From a virus, in IMG/VR virus record IMGVR_UViG_3300042330_000238, positions 1 to 59,463 of that record: a DNA stretch of 59,463 nt; one strand, given 5' to 3'. Under the pieces are notes generated by a model. That model did no database searches. It had not been told where the DNA came from and saw nothing but the letters and a program-made list of their open reading frames with translations. Below, piece after piece: positions 6,700 to 13,036 of the stretch (its first letter is position 1; each line of letters starts with the position of its first letter). Both the position numbers and the translations under genes were made by a program.

Positions 6700-6967
6700 C
6701 AGTAAAATAAATAAGCAACTTATTAAGGATATTGTTGAGTGGATTAAAGGCTAAGGGTTGATAGAGATGCCTCCACTGGACGGGTTTTGCGAGGTATGAC
6801 GACTTCAATAACACTGGTAAGCCAAGGTTTTCTACAGAACTAACGTTTTTGTGGGAAACCTCGCTATATCTATTAGTTAAATAACTTTATATGATTTAAA
6901 TATAATTAAGTAATGTTAATTATATTAATGCACCCACTATGCTTTATTGCATTTAGTGGGTTTTTTT
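6700..6967 (+). ncRNA. Structured non-coding RNA, family unknown
   Basis: A perfect phage promoter precedes, and an intrinsic terminator ends, a stretch of about 268 bases without any rightward frame. It folds well: AGTGG (6738-6742) and GGC (6749-6751) pair with CCACT (6773-6777) and GCC (6769-6771). GCGAGGT (6789-6795) pairs with ACCTCGC (6858-6864). Inside the latter, 6829-6832 pairs with 6854-6857, and ACAGAAC (6834-6840) pairs with the GTTTTTGT tract (6845-6852) around a TAAC loop. GGTTTTC (6826-6832) could alternatively pair with GGAAACC (6854-6860), a possible switch. It does not match tRNA, tmRNA, RNase P or 6S features that I know. Confidence 0.65.
6932..6967 (+). terminator. Rho-independent terminator of the structured RNA
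   Basis: ACCCACT-ATGC pairs with GCAT-AGTGGGT across a six-base loop, with two unpaired T on the 3' side. Seven T follow. It is located before the promoter of the ClpP-like gene. Confidence 0.88.
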
Positions 6968-7006
6968 ATGTTTTTTAAATAAATTTTAAAAATAATTCAC
7001 TTTTTA

Positions 7007-7038
7007 TTTGGAATTGTCAAAAAAAAGTATTATCTTTG
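7007..7038 (+). promoter_or_regulatory. Promoter of the ClpP-like gene
   Basis: TTTG (7007-7010), 20 bases, TATCTTTG (7031-7038), with the phage-typical extension GAATTGTCAA right after TTTG. The ATG at 7063 lies 24 bases downstream. Confidence 0.88.
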
Positions 7039-7062
7039 TATAAATAATTTAAATAAAAGAAT

Positions 7063-7584
7063 ATGTTTCAACTTTTACAACCACAAGACGAAGAAGATTT
7101 TGTACGTTATGTATATTATTTCAATAATGAAATTAATACAGAAACAGTAAATGAATTAATTGGTATTTTATCTGCTGTACCATCAGTAGATTTATTTATG
7201 ACTACACCAGGAGGAGAAATGCCTGCAGCAAGTGTATTAATGCACTTTATAAATAATCATCCTGATATTAATATTTATCTAACAGGATATATTGCGTCAG
7301 CAGGTACATTCTTTTTAACAGATTGTGTTAAACCTGTTTATTTAACTGAATCATTAGATTGGATGTTATTTCATATGGGTGATAGAGAGTTTGGAGGGAA
7401 GTTTAGAAAAGAACCTCTAAATAGAGATGAATTGTATAAGCAGTTAGAAGAATGTAATCAGACATACTCAGATAAATTTAAGAAATTAGGTTTAACACCT
7501 AAAGAGATTAAAGAGTATTTAAAGGGTGAAGATGTAATCCTTTATAGAAAAGATTTTGGTAGATTAAAAGTAAATAGAAAATAA
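7063..7584 (+). CDS. ClpP-class serine protease
   Basis: This 173-residue protein has the ClpP/crotonase-type fold. The oxyanion-strand motif TPGGEM is at residues 48-53, the nucleophile is S79 in GYIASAG, and the catalytic His is H104 in FHMGD; the third residue is not certain. It is close to the size of ClpP (about 190) but without a long N-terminal segment. ClpP-fold enzymes serve in some phages as capsid maturation proteases; others degrade host proteins. This gene sits far from the capsid genes and has its own promoter at 7007, so either role is possible. No Clp ATPase is seen in the window. Confidence 0.82.
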   Translation: MFQLLQPQDEEDFVRYVYYFNNEINTETVNELIGILSAVPSVDLFMTTPGGEMPAASVLMHFINNHPDINIYLTGYIASAGTFFLTDCVKPVYLTESLDWMLFHMGDREFGGKFRKEPLNRDELYKQLEECNQTYSDKFKKLGLTPKEIKEYLKGEDVILYRKDFGRLKVNRK

Positions 7585-7606
7585 TTTAAAAATAATTGCT
7601 AAAAAA

Positions 7607-7638
7607 CTTGCATATGTCAAATATATTTTGTATCTTTG
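7607..7638 (+). promoter_or_regulatory. Promoter of the small-gene operon from 7655
   Basis: CTTG (7607-7610), 20 bases including ATGTCAAA, then TATCTTTG (7631-7638). The ATG of the 77-residue gene follows at 7655. No terminator is seen before TerL, so this promoter may drive the whole 7.6-16.7 kb run. Confidence 0.82.
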
Positions 7639-7654
7639 TATAAATATTTAAAAA

Positions 7655-7888
7655 ATGACTAGAAAATTAATATGTTGTGATTTTGATAAACCAATATTGG
7701 TTGATGATCAACAACCTGAAGGATTTCAAGAATGGTGTGAAGGTATTATACATGATAAGTGTAAATTCACATTACCTGATAATACTTCTTACGATATTAA
7801 AATGTTTGTAGATTTAAACTACAATTTTAACACAGGTTCATATACAACCTTTTTAGAAAACAGATTTAAAGAATTAAATGATGAGTAA
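7655..7888 (+). CDS. Hypothetical protein, 77 aa
   Basis: This 77-residue acidic soluble protein starts MTRKLICCDFDKPILVDDQQ. It has four cysteines, including CC near the start and WCEGIIHDKC at 27-36, that could bind a metal, though the spacing is not a classic zinc ribbon. It is the first gene after the promoter at 7607-7638, and the next gene starts seven bases before its stop. Function is unknown. Confidence 0.6.
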   Translation: MTRKLICCDFDKPILVDDQQPEGFQEWCEGIIHDKCKFTLPDNTSYDIKMFVDLNYNFNTGSYTTFLENRFKELNDE

Positions 7889-8045
7889 AACGTATCAAGA
7901 ATGGGTTCAAGAAATCCAATGGTTAAGAGATAAAATTATATTACCTAACGGTAAGCGAATAGATAAACAATCTTTTATGACAGGTGGACAAGTAGATCCA
8001 AATAAACTAAACACTATTCTTTTAGATGAACACAGAAGACAATAA
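7881..8045 (+). CDS. Small hypothetical protein, 54 aa
   Basis: A 54-codon frame starts with ATG at 7881, overlapping the previous gene by eight bases, and ends with TAA at 8045, itself overlapping the next small gene. The product starts MSKTYQEWVQEIQWLRDK and is predicted helical, with a hydrophilic middle (LPNGKRIDKQSFMTGGQ). Tight overlaps on both sides support it as a real gene. No function recognised. Confidence 0.5.
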   Translation: MSKTYQEWVQEIQWLRDKIILPNGKRIDKQSFMTGGQVDPNKLNTILLDEHRRQ

Positions 8046-8202
8046 AGAAGAGTTTCAGTTTTGGAATGATGAGTGGAATACTAATGAATGTAAATGTCAT
8101 ATACCTAGAGGAAACAGTTTTACAGGAAATTGTTTAAATTGTAATAAATTAATAAAACCAATAAAAAATGATAAACCAGATGGTCGTAGATATAAAAAAT
8201 AA
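8026..8202 (+). CDS. Small Cys-rich protein, possible zinc ribbon, 58 aa
   Basis: A 58-codon frame starts with ATG at 8026 and ends with TAA at 8202. It carries C22-x-C24-H25 and C36-x-x-C39, a spacing able to bind one zinc ion, and a basic tail (DGRRYKK). It overlaps the previous gene by 20 bases and the next by 35 if the first ATG there is used. Small zinc-binding proteins are frequent in phage early operons as inhibitors or adaptors. The role here is not known. Confidence 0.5.
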   Translation: MNTEDNKEEFQFWNDEWNTNECKCHIPRGNSFTGNCLNCNKLIKPIKNDKPDGRRYKK

Positions 8203-8452
8203 ATATAACGAGATAGAAAAAGATTTAACAGATAATCAAGCGGATGTATTTTTAAGATATAATTATTTTACTAAAAAATATAAAGGTGATAGATTAAATG
8301 ATATTAATGTAGGATTATTTCTAAATGATAGTTATCAACCAGTAGCACAAATATTTGTTAGAAATAAAAAAGGTTATATTAGAACTCATCTAGTATTTAA
8401 TAAAGATGGTAATAAGATAATTGATAAACAAGTTTTAAATTTAAAAGTATAA
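8168..8452 (+). CDS. Hypothetical protein, 94 aa (90 aa from the second ATG)
   Basis: A soluble protein of 94 residues if started at 8168; the in-frame ATG at 8180 (MVVDIKNKYNEIEKD) would reduce overlap with the preceding gene and is equally possible. The first third is helical and charged; the rest is beta-rich (VGLFLNDSYQPVAQIFVRNK, then GYIRTHLVF), ending QVLNLKV. The next gene starts on its final base. No recognisable family. Confidence 0.55.
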   Translation: MINQMVVDIKNKYNEIEKDLTDNQADVFLRYNYFTKKYKGDRLNDINVGLFLNDSYQPVAQIFVRNKKGYIRTHLVFNKDGNKIIDKQVLNLKV

Positions 8453-8643
8453 TGAATGATATAAAAATATCTAAAAATTTATTTAGATTAGAAGAAAATA
8501 ATATTGGAATTTTTTATGATTCTGATTTAAATGAAGGATTTATTATTAACAATAAAATAAATAAAATTTTAACTTTAGAAGATTTAAAAATATTAAATCG
8601 ATTATCTAAACAGTTATTTAAACATATTAAAACAGATGAGTAG
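8452..8643 (+). CDS. Hypothetical protein, 63 aa
   Basis: A 63-residue charged protein begins MNDIKISKNLFRLEENNIG, with a short beta hairpin (GIFYDSDLNEGFIINNK) followed by a helix rich in Leu and Lys. Start and stop both overlap neighbours (one base and eight bases), consistent with coupled translation in the operon. Function is unknown. Confidence 0.5.
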   Translation: MNDIKISKNLFRLEENNIGIFYDSDLNEGFIINNKINKILTLEDLKILNRLSKQLFKHIKTDE

Positions 8644-8899
8644 TTTTGCAAGCAGAGGTTTAAGACAAACAGTCTTATTAAAAAACAAAGAAACTAAAAA
8701 ACATATTAAAGCTTTCTATAGTATAATTGGAGAAATTGATAAAATATCAAGACAGTTAGATCCTACAATAGAATATACTGAAGAAAATATTAATGAATAT
8801 GTTAATCCTATTTTAGGTAGAGACTTAGACAATATGGAAATGTTTTTATTATTAGGTAAATTAAATGTAGTTAATAATGAAACTAAAGATAACAATTAA
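8636..8899 (+). CDS. Hypothetical helical protein, 87 aa
   Basis: An 87-residue, mostly helical protein. It starts MSSFASRGLRQTVLLKNKET, followed by IKAFYSIIGEIDKISRQLD and a C-terminal hydrophobic helix, MEMFLLLGKLNVV. It overlaps the previous gene by eight bases and the next by 23. No motif is visible. The small size and acidic helices are typical of unassigned phage accessory proteins. Confidence 0.5.
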   Translation: MSSFASRGLRQTVLLKNKETKKHIKAFYSIIGEIDKISRQLDPTIEYTEENINEYVNPILGRDLDNMEMFLLLGKLNVVNNETKDNN

Positions 8900-9164
8900 A
8901 AATATTAAATCTTATATAGAAGGGAACTCTAAAATGTTCCTTTCTAATGTAGGATTACAAGCACAACACTTACAAGAACAAGTTGCTTATAGATCACTTA
9001 TTTGTAAAGAGTCGTGTGTAAGTAAAGGTTATTGTGAAGAATGTGGATGTGACTTACCAGGAAAGTTTTATGTAGAAGAATCTTGTAATGGTGGTAAGAA
9101 ATTTCCAGATTTAATGAGTAGAGTAGATTGGGAACATTTTAAAAAAGAAAATAATGTTGAATAA
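8877..9164 (+). CDS. Cys-rich protein with putative zinc site, 95 aa
   Basis: This 95-residue protein has cysteines clustered at about 43-57 (LICKESCVSKGYCEECGCDL), with C53 and C56 as a CxxC pair, and another Cys near 70. The pattern suggests a small treble-clef or rubredoxin-like metal site. The N-terminus is basic (MKLKITIKNIKSYIEG) and the C-terminus carries a DWEHFKKE helix. Translation from 8877 overlaps the upstream gene by 23 bases; a later Met at residue 20 is an alternative start. Function is unknown. Confidence 0.55.
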   Translation: MKLKITIKNIKSYIEGNSKMFLSNVGLQAQHLQEQVAYRSLICKESCVSKGYCEECGCDLPGKFYVEESCNGGKKFPDLMSRVDWEHFKKENNVE

Positions 9165-9381
9165 AAAATATATGATTAAACATACTGATCTATTAAAAGT
9201 ATTAGAAAAATATGAAGAGTTTGAATCAACTTTTAATAGATTTGTATTAAAACATAAAAATTATAATTTAACAACAACCATTGAACAAGAAAAAGAATTA
9301 TGGGTTTGTAAAATTGAAGTAAATGAATCAGAAAATAATAAAGTACCTGAAGAAACTATTAAAGCATCTCCAGTACTATAA
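9154..9381 (+). CDS. Hypothetical protein, 75 aa
   Basis: A 75-residue protein, mainly helical, beginning MLNKKYMIKHTDLLKVLEK with FESTFNRFVLKHKNYN following. A second Met at residue 7 (9172) is an alternative start. Its 3' part shares 59 bases with the next frame, so one of the two boundaries is probably different in vivo. No recognised motif. Confidence 0.45.
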   Translation: MLNKKYMIKHTDLLKVLEKYEEFESTFNRFVLKHKNYNLTTTIEQEKELWVCKIEVNESENNKVPEETIKASPVL

Positions 9382-9637
9382 TAAATTAGCACCTTTTCCT
9401 GTATATGATACAGATTATGTAAACGATGTAAAAAATAGAATTATGGAATTAGAAAATGAAAAAGAAATAAATTATGATGATGAACCAGTAGTGGCTTGTA
9501 AGTATTGTAAAAGTTTACATATTGTAACAGATGAAGTAGACAATGATATTTGTATGAGATGTGGATCAATTAATGAATTAAAAAGTTTTGAAAATATTCA
9601 TGAATATAAAGAATTTCTAAATGGCGAAAATACCTAA
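9323..9637 (+). CDS. Zinc-ribbon protein, up to 104 aa
   Basis: The C-terminal half is a clear zinc ribbon: C-x-x-C (CKYCKS) followed about 20 residues later by C-x-x-C (CMRCGS). Such ribbons bind nucleic acid or partner proteins. The start at 9323 overlaps the upstream gene by 59 bases; an internal ATG at 9443 (MELENEKE) would give about 64 residues and remove the overlap. The 3' end overlaps the PhoH gene by 17 bases, so it is likely coupled to it. Confidence 0.55.
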   Translation: MNQKIIKYLKKLLKHLQYYNKLAPFPVYDTDYVNDVKNRIMELENEKEINYDDEPVVACKYCKSLHIVTDEVDNDICMRCGSINELKSFENIHEYKEFLNGENT

Positions 9638-10280
9638 TACAGAAAAAAGACCTTTAAAAGGAGAACCTAAATTAAAGGTAGATTTAAATGAAGAACAAAA
9701 AGAATTTGTTAAAATGTTTTATGAATATGATGTAAATTTTCTTTTAGGAGATTTCGGATCAGGTAAATCATTAGCCGCAGTACATACTGCATTATCTTAC
9801 TTTAGAAAAAAACAATGTAATGAAATTTGGATAACACGTCCAATGATTAAAAATCAATTAGCAGCATTACCAGGAGACGTTAAAGAAAAGATGGCTCCAT
9901 ATACTTTTCCAATTGTTCAAAACTTAGAAGTATGTCAAGGTAAAGAAGCTACTGATAAAATGGAAAAAGAAGGATTAATTAAAATCATGCCTATTGATGT
10001 AGCTAAAGGAGTTACATTTATGAAATCAGTTGTTATTGTAGATGAGTTTCAAGATATGGACTATGATGATTTTAGAACAATCTTAACACGTTTAGGTGAT
10101 GGTAGTAAAATGATATTCTGTGGTTCAAAGCAACAAATTCATAAATCAATTGGTAAAAACAGTTGTTTATATGATGCACTTAAATTAGAAGAAAGTGGAT
10201 TAGTAGGATTTAAAACATTAACTGCTAATCATAGAAATCCAATATTAACAGAAATTATTAAGTATTTAGAAAATGAATAA
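9621..10280 (+). CDS. phoH: PhoH-like P-loop ATPase
   Basis: A 219-residue PhoH-type ATPase. Walker A GDFGSGKS is at residues 43-50, Walker B VVIVDEFQD ends with D141-E142, and the ITRPM and GSKQQI elements typical of PhoH follow. PhoH proteins are related to the N-terminal part of superfamily-1 helicases and are widespread in marine and crAss-like phages; their exact role is unsettled, with RNA-linked functions proposed. The gene overlaps both neighbours and lies in the operon that leads to the chaperonin and packaging genes. Confidence 0.9.
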   Translation: MAKIPNTEKRPLKGEPKLKVDLNEEQKEFVKMFYEYDVNFLLGDFGSGKSLAAVHTALSYFRKKQCNEIWITRPMIKNQLAALPGDVKEKMAPYTFPIVQNLEVCQGKEATDKMEKEGLIKIMPIDVAKGVTFMKSVVIVDEFQDMDYDDFRTILTRLGDGSKMIFCGSKQQIHKSIGKNSCLYDALKLEESGLVGFKTLTANHRNPILTEIIKYLENE

Positions 10281-10656
10281 TAATGAAAAAGTAGCTAATC
10301 TAAATGTTCATATTAAATCTTTCTTTAGACAATGGATTTTATTTACTGCACCGTTTCATAAATTAAGTAATCAACAACAAAGAGTATTATCGCTACTTTT
10401 ATATTATCATTATAAATTAAAACAAGAGATTACAAATAATAAAATACTATGGAAAGAAGTATTTGATTATGAAACAAAAGTAAAGATATATACAGAATTA
10501 GAAATACAACCTTCAGCATTAGAAAATATGTTATCTAGTTTAAGAAAAAAAAATATCATTATCGATAAGCAAGTTTCTCCAATGTATATACCTAATATTT
10601 CTAAAGATTCAAAAACATTTACTATTAAATTTAATTTTAATATTAAACATGAGTAA
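10273..10656 (+). CDS. Hypothetical protein, possible winged-helix domain, 127 aa
   Basis: This 127-residue basic protein has an N-terminal helix rich in aromatics (IKSFFRQWILFTAPFHKL), then a pattern resembling a winged helix: SNQQQRVLSLLLYYHY, a middle helix, and a candidate recognition helix SALENMLSSLRKKNII followed by a beta hairpin. A sequence-specific DNA-binding role is possible but unproven. It overlaps PhoH by eight bases and the next gene by eight. Confidence 0.55.
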   Translation: MNNNEKVANLNVHIKSFFRQWILFTAPFHKLSNQQQRVLSLLLYYHYKLKQEITNNKILWKEVFDYETKVKIYTELEIQPSALENMLSSLRKKNIIIDKQVSPMYIPNISKDSKTFTIKFNFNIKHE

Positions 10657-10936
10657 AGAAATAAATGAAAAAAAAGTAAAAGATTTAATACATAAGATTG
10701 GTTTAGTAAATAATTTGACAGATGAACAAGTTAAAAACATTGTAGAGTCACAATTTAGATTTACATATGAAATAATTAAAAATATTTCTTTAGACGAACT
10801 CTCAGAAGAAGAAATAAAAGAATTAAAAAAAACTTTCTATTTTAAATATTTAGGAAAGTTATACACAACAGAAGAGATTATAAAAAGAAAAATAAATAAA
10901 TTAAATAAAGAAGATGGAAGATCAGAAGAGAATTAA
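10649..10936 (+). CDS. Hypothetical helical protein, 95 aa
   Basis: A 95-residue, highly charged and helical protein. It starts MSKEINEKKVKDLIHKIGLV, with two further helices (LTDEQVKNIVESQFRF and LSEEEIKELKKTFYF) and a basic C-terminal helix. It overlaps its neighbours by 8 and 23 bases. No motif assigns a function. Its place directly before the GroES-like gene is the only clue. Confidence 0.5.
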   Translation: MSKEINEKKVKDLIHKIGLVNNLTDEQVKNIVESQFRFTYEIIKNISLDELSEEEIKELKKTFYFKYLGKLYTTEEIIKRKINKLNKEDGRSEEN

Positions 10937-11276
10937 TAGTGCTGAAGCATTTAACATTGCACAAACATTTCCAATTGAACCAATGTTCAATAAAGTAATT
11001 GTAACATTAAATAAAGAAGAAGTAGATCATTATTTGGTGTTATCAGATAATATTATGTCAGAAGAACAATATGTAGTAGCATTTGGTTCACATGTACATA
11101 ACATTGCATTAGGTGATAAAGTATTACTTGATATTGAAAAGATGATGAGTAAGGAAATTAATCCTGAAAATCAAGATGAGTATATTACAAGAATTAAAAT
11201 TGATCCTATTACTGTAGATGGTAATATGTATGCGTTGATTGAAGACAGATTTATTAAAGCTAAATATAAAAATTAA
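10914..11276 (+). CDS. groES: GroES-like co-chaperonin
   Basis: The 120-residue product matches the GroES/gp31 plan. A first strand IEPMFNKVIV (21-30) corresponds to GroES IRPLHDRVIV. A flexible segment with the hydrophobic tripeptide LVL (41-43) sits where GroES has the IVL of its mobile loop, which docks on GroEL. The strand YVVAFGSHVHNIALGDKVLL (53-72) and the closing MYALIEDRFIKAKY complete the barrel. It is about 25 residues longer than GroES, as are phage co-chaperonins such as T4 gp31. A GroEL-type gene follows at 13005 in the same operon, so the pair probably work together in capsid protein folding. Confidence 0.78.
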   Translation: MEDQKRINSAEAFNIAQTFPIEPMFNKVIVTLNKEEVDHYLVLSDNIMSEEQYVVAFGSHVHNIALGDKVLLDIEKMMSKEINPENQDEYITRIKIDPITVDGNMYALIEDRFIKAKYKN

Positions 11277-11277
11277 T

Positions 11278-11673
11278 ATGAAAAAAACATTATTATTTAT
11301 TTCTACAGGATTTGTAGTAATTACATTACTTGCAACGTTATTTGGAAAAATTACATTGGAACAGTTTGGATATATTACACCATTAGTATTGAGTATTTTA
11401 TATAGTGTCTATCAAAAATTATTAAATAATGAAAAAGATGAAACAGTTGACGTACTTCGTAATATGTTAGGTGATGCTTATAATAAATTTGCAGAAGAAG
11501 AAAGTATATTAGATTCTAAAATTGCACAATTAAGAAATGAAAATTCTAAATTAAGTATTGAATTAGAATCATACGCTATGACAAATAGAAATTTACGTGC
11601 AGGATTTGATTCTGAAAAACAAGTTGAAGATAAACAACCTGTAGAAAAACCTAAAAGAACAAGAAAAAAATAA
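11278..11673 (+). CDS. Membrane-anchored coiled-coil protein, 131 aa
   Basis: The likely start is ATG at 11278, one base after the GroES stop; the longer frame from 11239 would add 13 residues overlapping GroES. Two hydrophobic segments (about 4-22 and 29-48) are followed by a charged helical region with heptad character (residues about 70-105) and a basic tail ending RTRKK. The topology suggests an inner-membrane hairpin with a cytoplasmic coiled coil. Function is unknown. Confidence 0.6.
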   Translation: MKKTLLFISTGFVVITLLATLFGKITLEQFGYITPLVLSILYSVYQKLLNNEKDETVDVLRNMLGDAYNKFAEEESILDSKIAQLRNENSKLSIELESYAMTNRNLRAGFDSEKQVEDKQPVEKPKRTRKK

Positions 11674-11675
11674 TT

Positions 11676-12239
11676 ATGAAATTATTTGAAATGAAAGACT
11701 GGGTCCTTAGTGTTCGAGAAGAATGCTGGGGACTCTCTCCATTTAAGAAAATTCTTAAAAGAGATAAGAGTAGAGATAAAGCAACAGCTTTAAAAGAAAT
11801 GTTATTCATCTATTATTATTCAGATATTAAATCAGATTATTCTATTATAACAAACGAATTAATTAAAACTGAAGAAATTAAAAAGGATGTAGGATTACCT
11901 GATGAATGGAAGATTGATTCAGTAATGCAAGAAGCTATTGAATTTTATGAATCAAGATCAATAACAACTATTGGTAAATTATATCGTGATGCATTAAAAG
12001 CAGCTAATGATGTTTCTGAATATTTAAGAAATGCAGGAGCTATTTTAGCAGAAAGAGATGATAGAGGTAAACCTGTGGTAACAGTGAATGTTATTACTGC
12101 AGCAATTAATCAAGTTAATAAATTAATGAAAGATTTAAAAGCAGCAGAAAAAGAAGTTGTTAAAGAACAACAAGAATTAGAAGGAAGAATGAAAGGTAGT
12201 AAGGCGCTAAGTATTTTTGAGGAAGGTCTCGATTTTTAA
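11676..12239 (+). CDS. Candidate terminase small subunit
   Basis: A 187-residue protein, mostly helical. The N-terminal 60 residues are basic (LKRDKSRDKATALKEMLFIY). Later helices are ITTIGKLYRDALKAANDVSE and a long C-terminal coiled coil (VNKLMKDLKAAEKEVVKEQQ). Its place upstream of TerL, with only the endonuclease insert, a small gene and GroEL between, and its DNA-binding-plus-oligomerisation layout fit a small terminase. I see no sequence motif that proves it; a scaffold or chaperone-linked helical protein is an alternative. Confidence 0.5.
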   Translation: MKLFEMKDWVLSVREECWGLSPFKKILKRDKSRDKATALKEMLFIYYYSDIKSDYSIITNELIKTEEIKKDVGLPDEWKIDSVMQEAIEFYESRSITTIGKLYRDALKAANDVSEYLRNAGAILAERDDRGKPVVTVNVITAAINQVNKLMKDLKAAEKEVVKEQQELEGRMKGSKALSIFEEGLDF

Positions 12240-12246
12240 CAACAAT

Positions 12247-12807
12247 ATGAGAAAGACAAATAATAAATGTGTCTATAGACATAGACGATTGGATACTAAT
12301 GAAATATTTTATGTAGGAATGGGTTCTAATAAAAGAGCAACTTCTCTAAATAATCGTAATGAATTATGGAAAAGAATTGTTAATAAAACAGAATATGTTG
12401 TAGAAATTGTTTCTGAAAATTTAACTTGGGAAGATGCTTGTGAATTAGAATGTTTACTAATTAAAGAATATGGTAGATTAGATGATAAAACAGGAAAACT
12501 TTGTAATTTTACAAATGGTGGTGATGGTAGTGTTGGAATTGTAAGATCTCAAAAAACTAGAAAACTTTTAAGTGATGCACTTAAAAATAGAAAATTTTCA
12601 AACGATACAATAGTTAAAATGAAAAAAGCTAAAGAAAATAAATATTATTTAGACGATAACCCGAATTCTAAAAAAGTTATAAATATAGAAACTGGAGAAA
12701 TATTTAACACATTAAAAGAAGCAGCTTCAAGTATTAATATGAATTACGGTAGTTTTAAATGGTCTATAAGAAAAGCTAAAAAATTTAATTTTAAATACTA
12801 TAATTAA
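12247..12807 (+). CDS. Free-standing GIY-YIG homing endonuclease
   Basis: Start at ATG 12247, eight bases after the previous stop, giving 186 residues. A variant GIY-YIG core is present: CVYRHRRL (8-15), FYVGMG (21-26), conserved R30, and the candidate catalytic Glu in the ACELECLLIKEYG helix. The C-terminal part has a basic NUMOD3-like helix (KNRKFSNDTIVKMKKAKE) and a NUMOD1-like DNA-binding repeat (VINIETGEIFNTLKEAA). It is inserted between the candidate small terminase and the GroEL region without an intron that I can see, as a selfish element. Confidence 0.8.
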   Translation: MRKTNNKCVYRHRRLDTNEIFYVGMGSNKRATSLNNRNELWKRIVNKTEYVVEIVSENLTWEDACELECLLIKEYGRLDDKTGKLCNFTNGGDGSVGIVRSQKTRKLLSDALKNRKFSNDTIVKMKKAKENKYYLDDNPNSKKVINIETGEIFNTLKEAASSINMNYGSFKWSIRKAKKFNFKYYN

Positions 12808-12808
12808 T

Positions 12809-13036
12809 ATGAAATTTATAGAAGAAGGATATGATATATATAGAGGAAGACTTAAAGATCCATCCTTAAAAAAATTAAATTGGTATGAGGAAAATATTGT
12901 AAAACATCTTCCAACTACTGATGATTTTATTTTAAAAATAAAAATAGGAGATGAACATCTTATTGACATTTTAAAAGAAAAAAATGATTTGGAGTATTTA
13001 AATAATGAAAATGTACATGGAAGAAATATATTATAA
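12809..13036 (+). CDS. Hypothetical protein, 75 aa
   Basis: A 75-residue acidic protein starting MKFIEEGYDIYRGRLKDPSL. The DIYRGRLKDPSLKKLNWYEE segment has a mixed charge pattern, and the C-terminal half is helical and acidic. The first ATG of GroEL (13005) lies inside its last 32 bases, so the two are probably translationally coupled. No family recognised. Confidence 0.5.
   Translation: MKFIEEGYDIYRGRLKDPSLKKLNWYEENIVKHLPTTDDFILKIKIGDEHLIDILKEKNDLEYLNNENVHGRNIL

Noticed and set aside
6614-6814. 66-codon leftward frame across the promoter and structured RNA
   Set aside because: It runs antisense through a clear promoter and folded RNA and has no supporting context.
11239-11277. N-terminal extension of the membrane coiled-coil protein
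   Set aside because: It overlaps the end of the GroES-like gene; ATG at 11278, one base after that stop, begins a typical KKT-hydrophobic membrane start.
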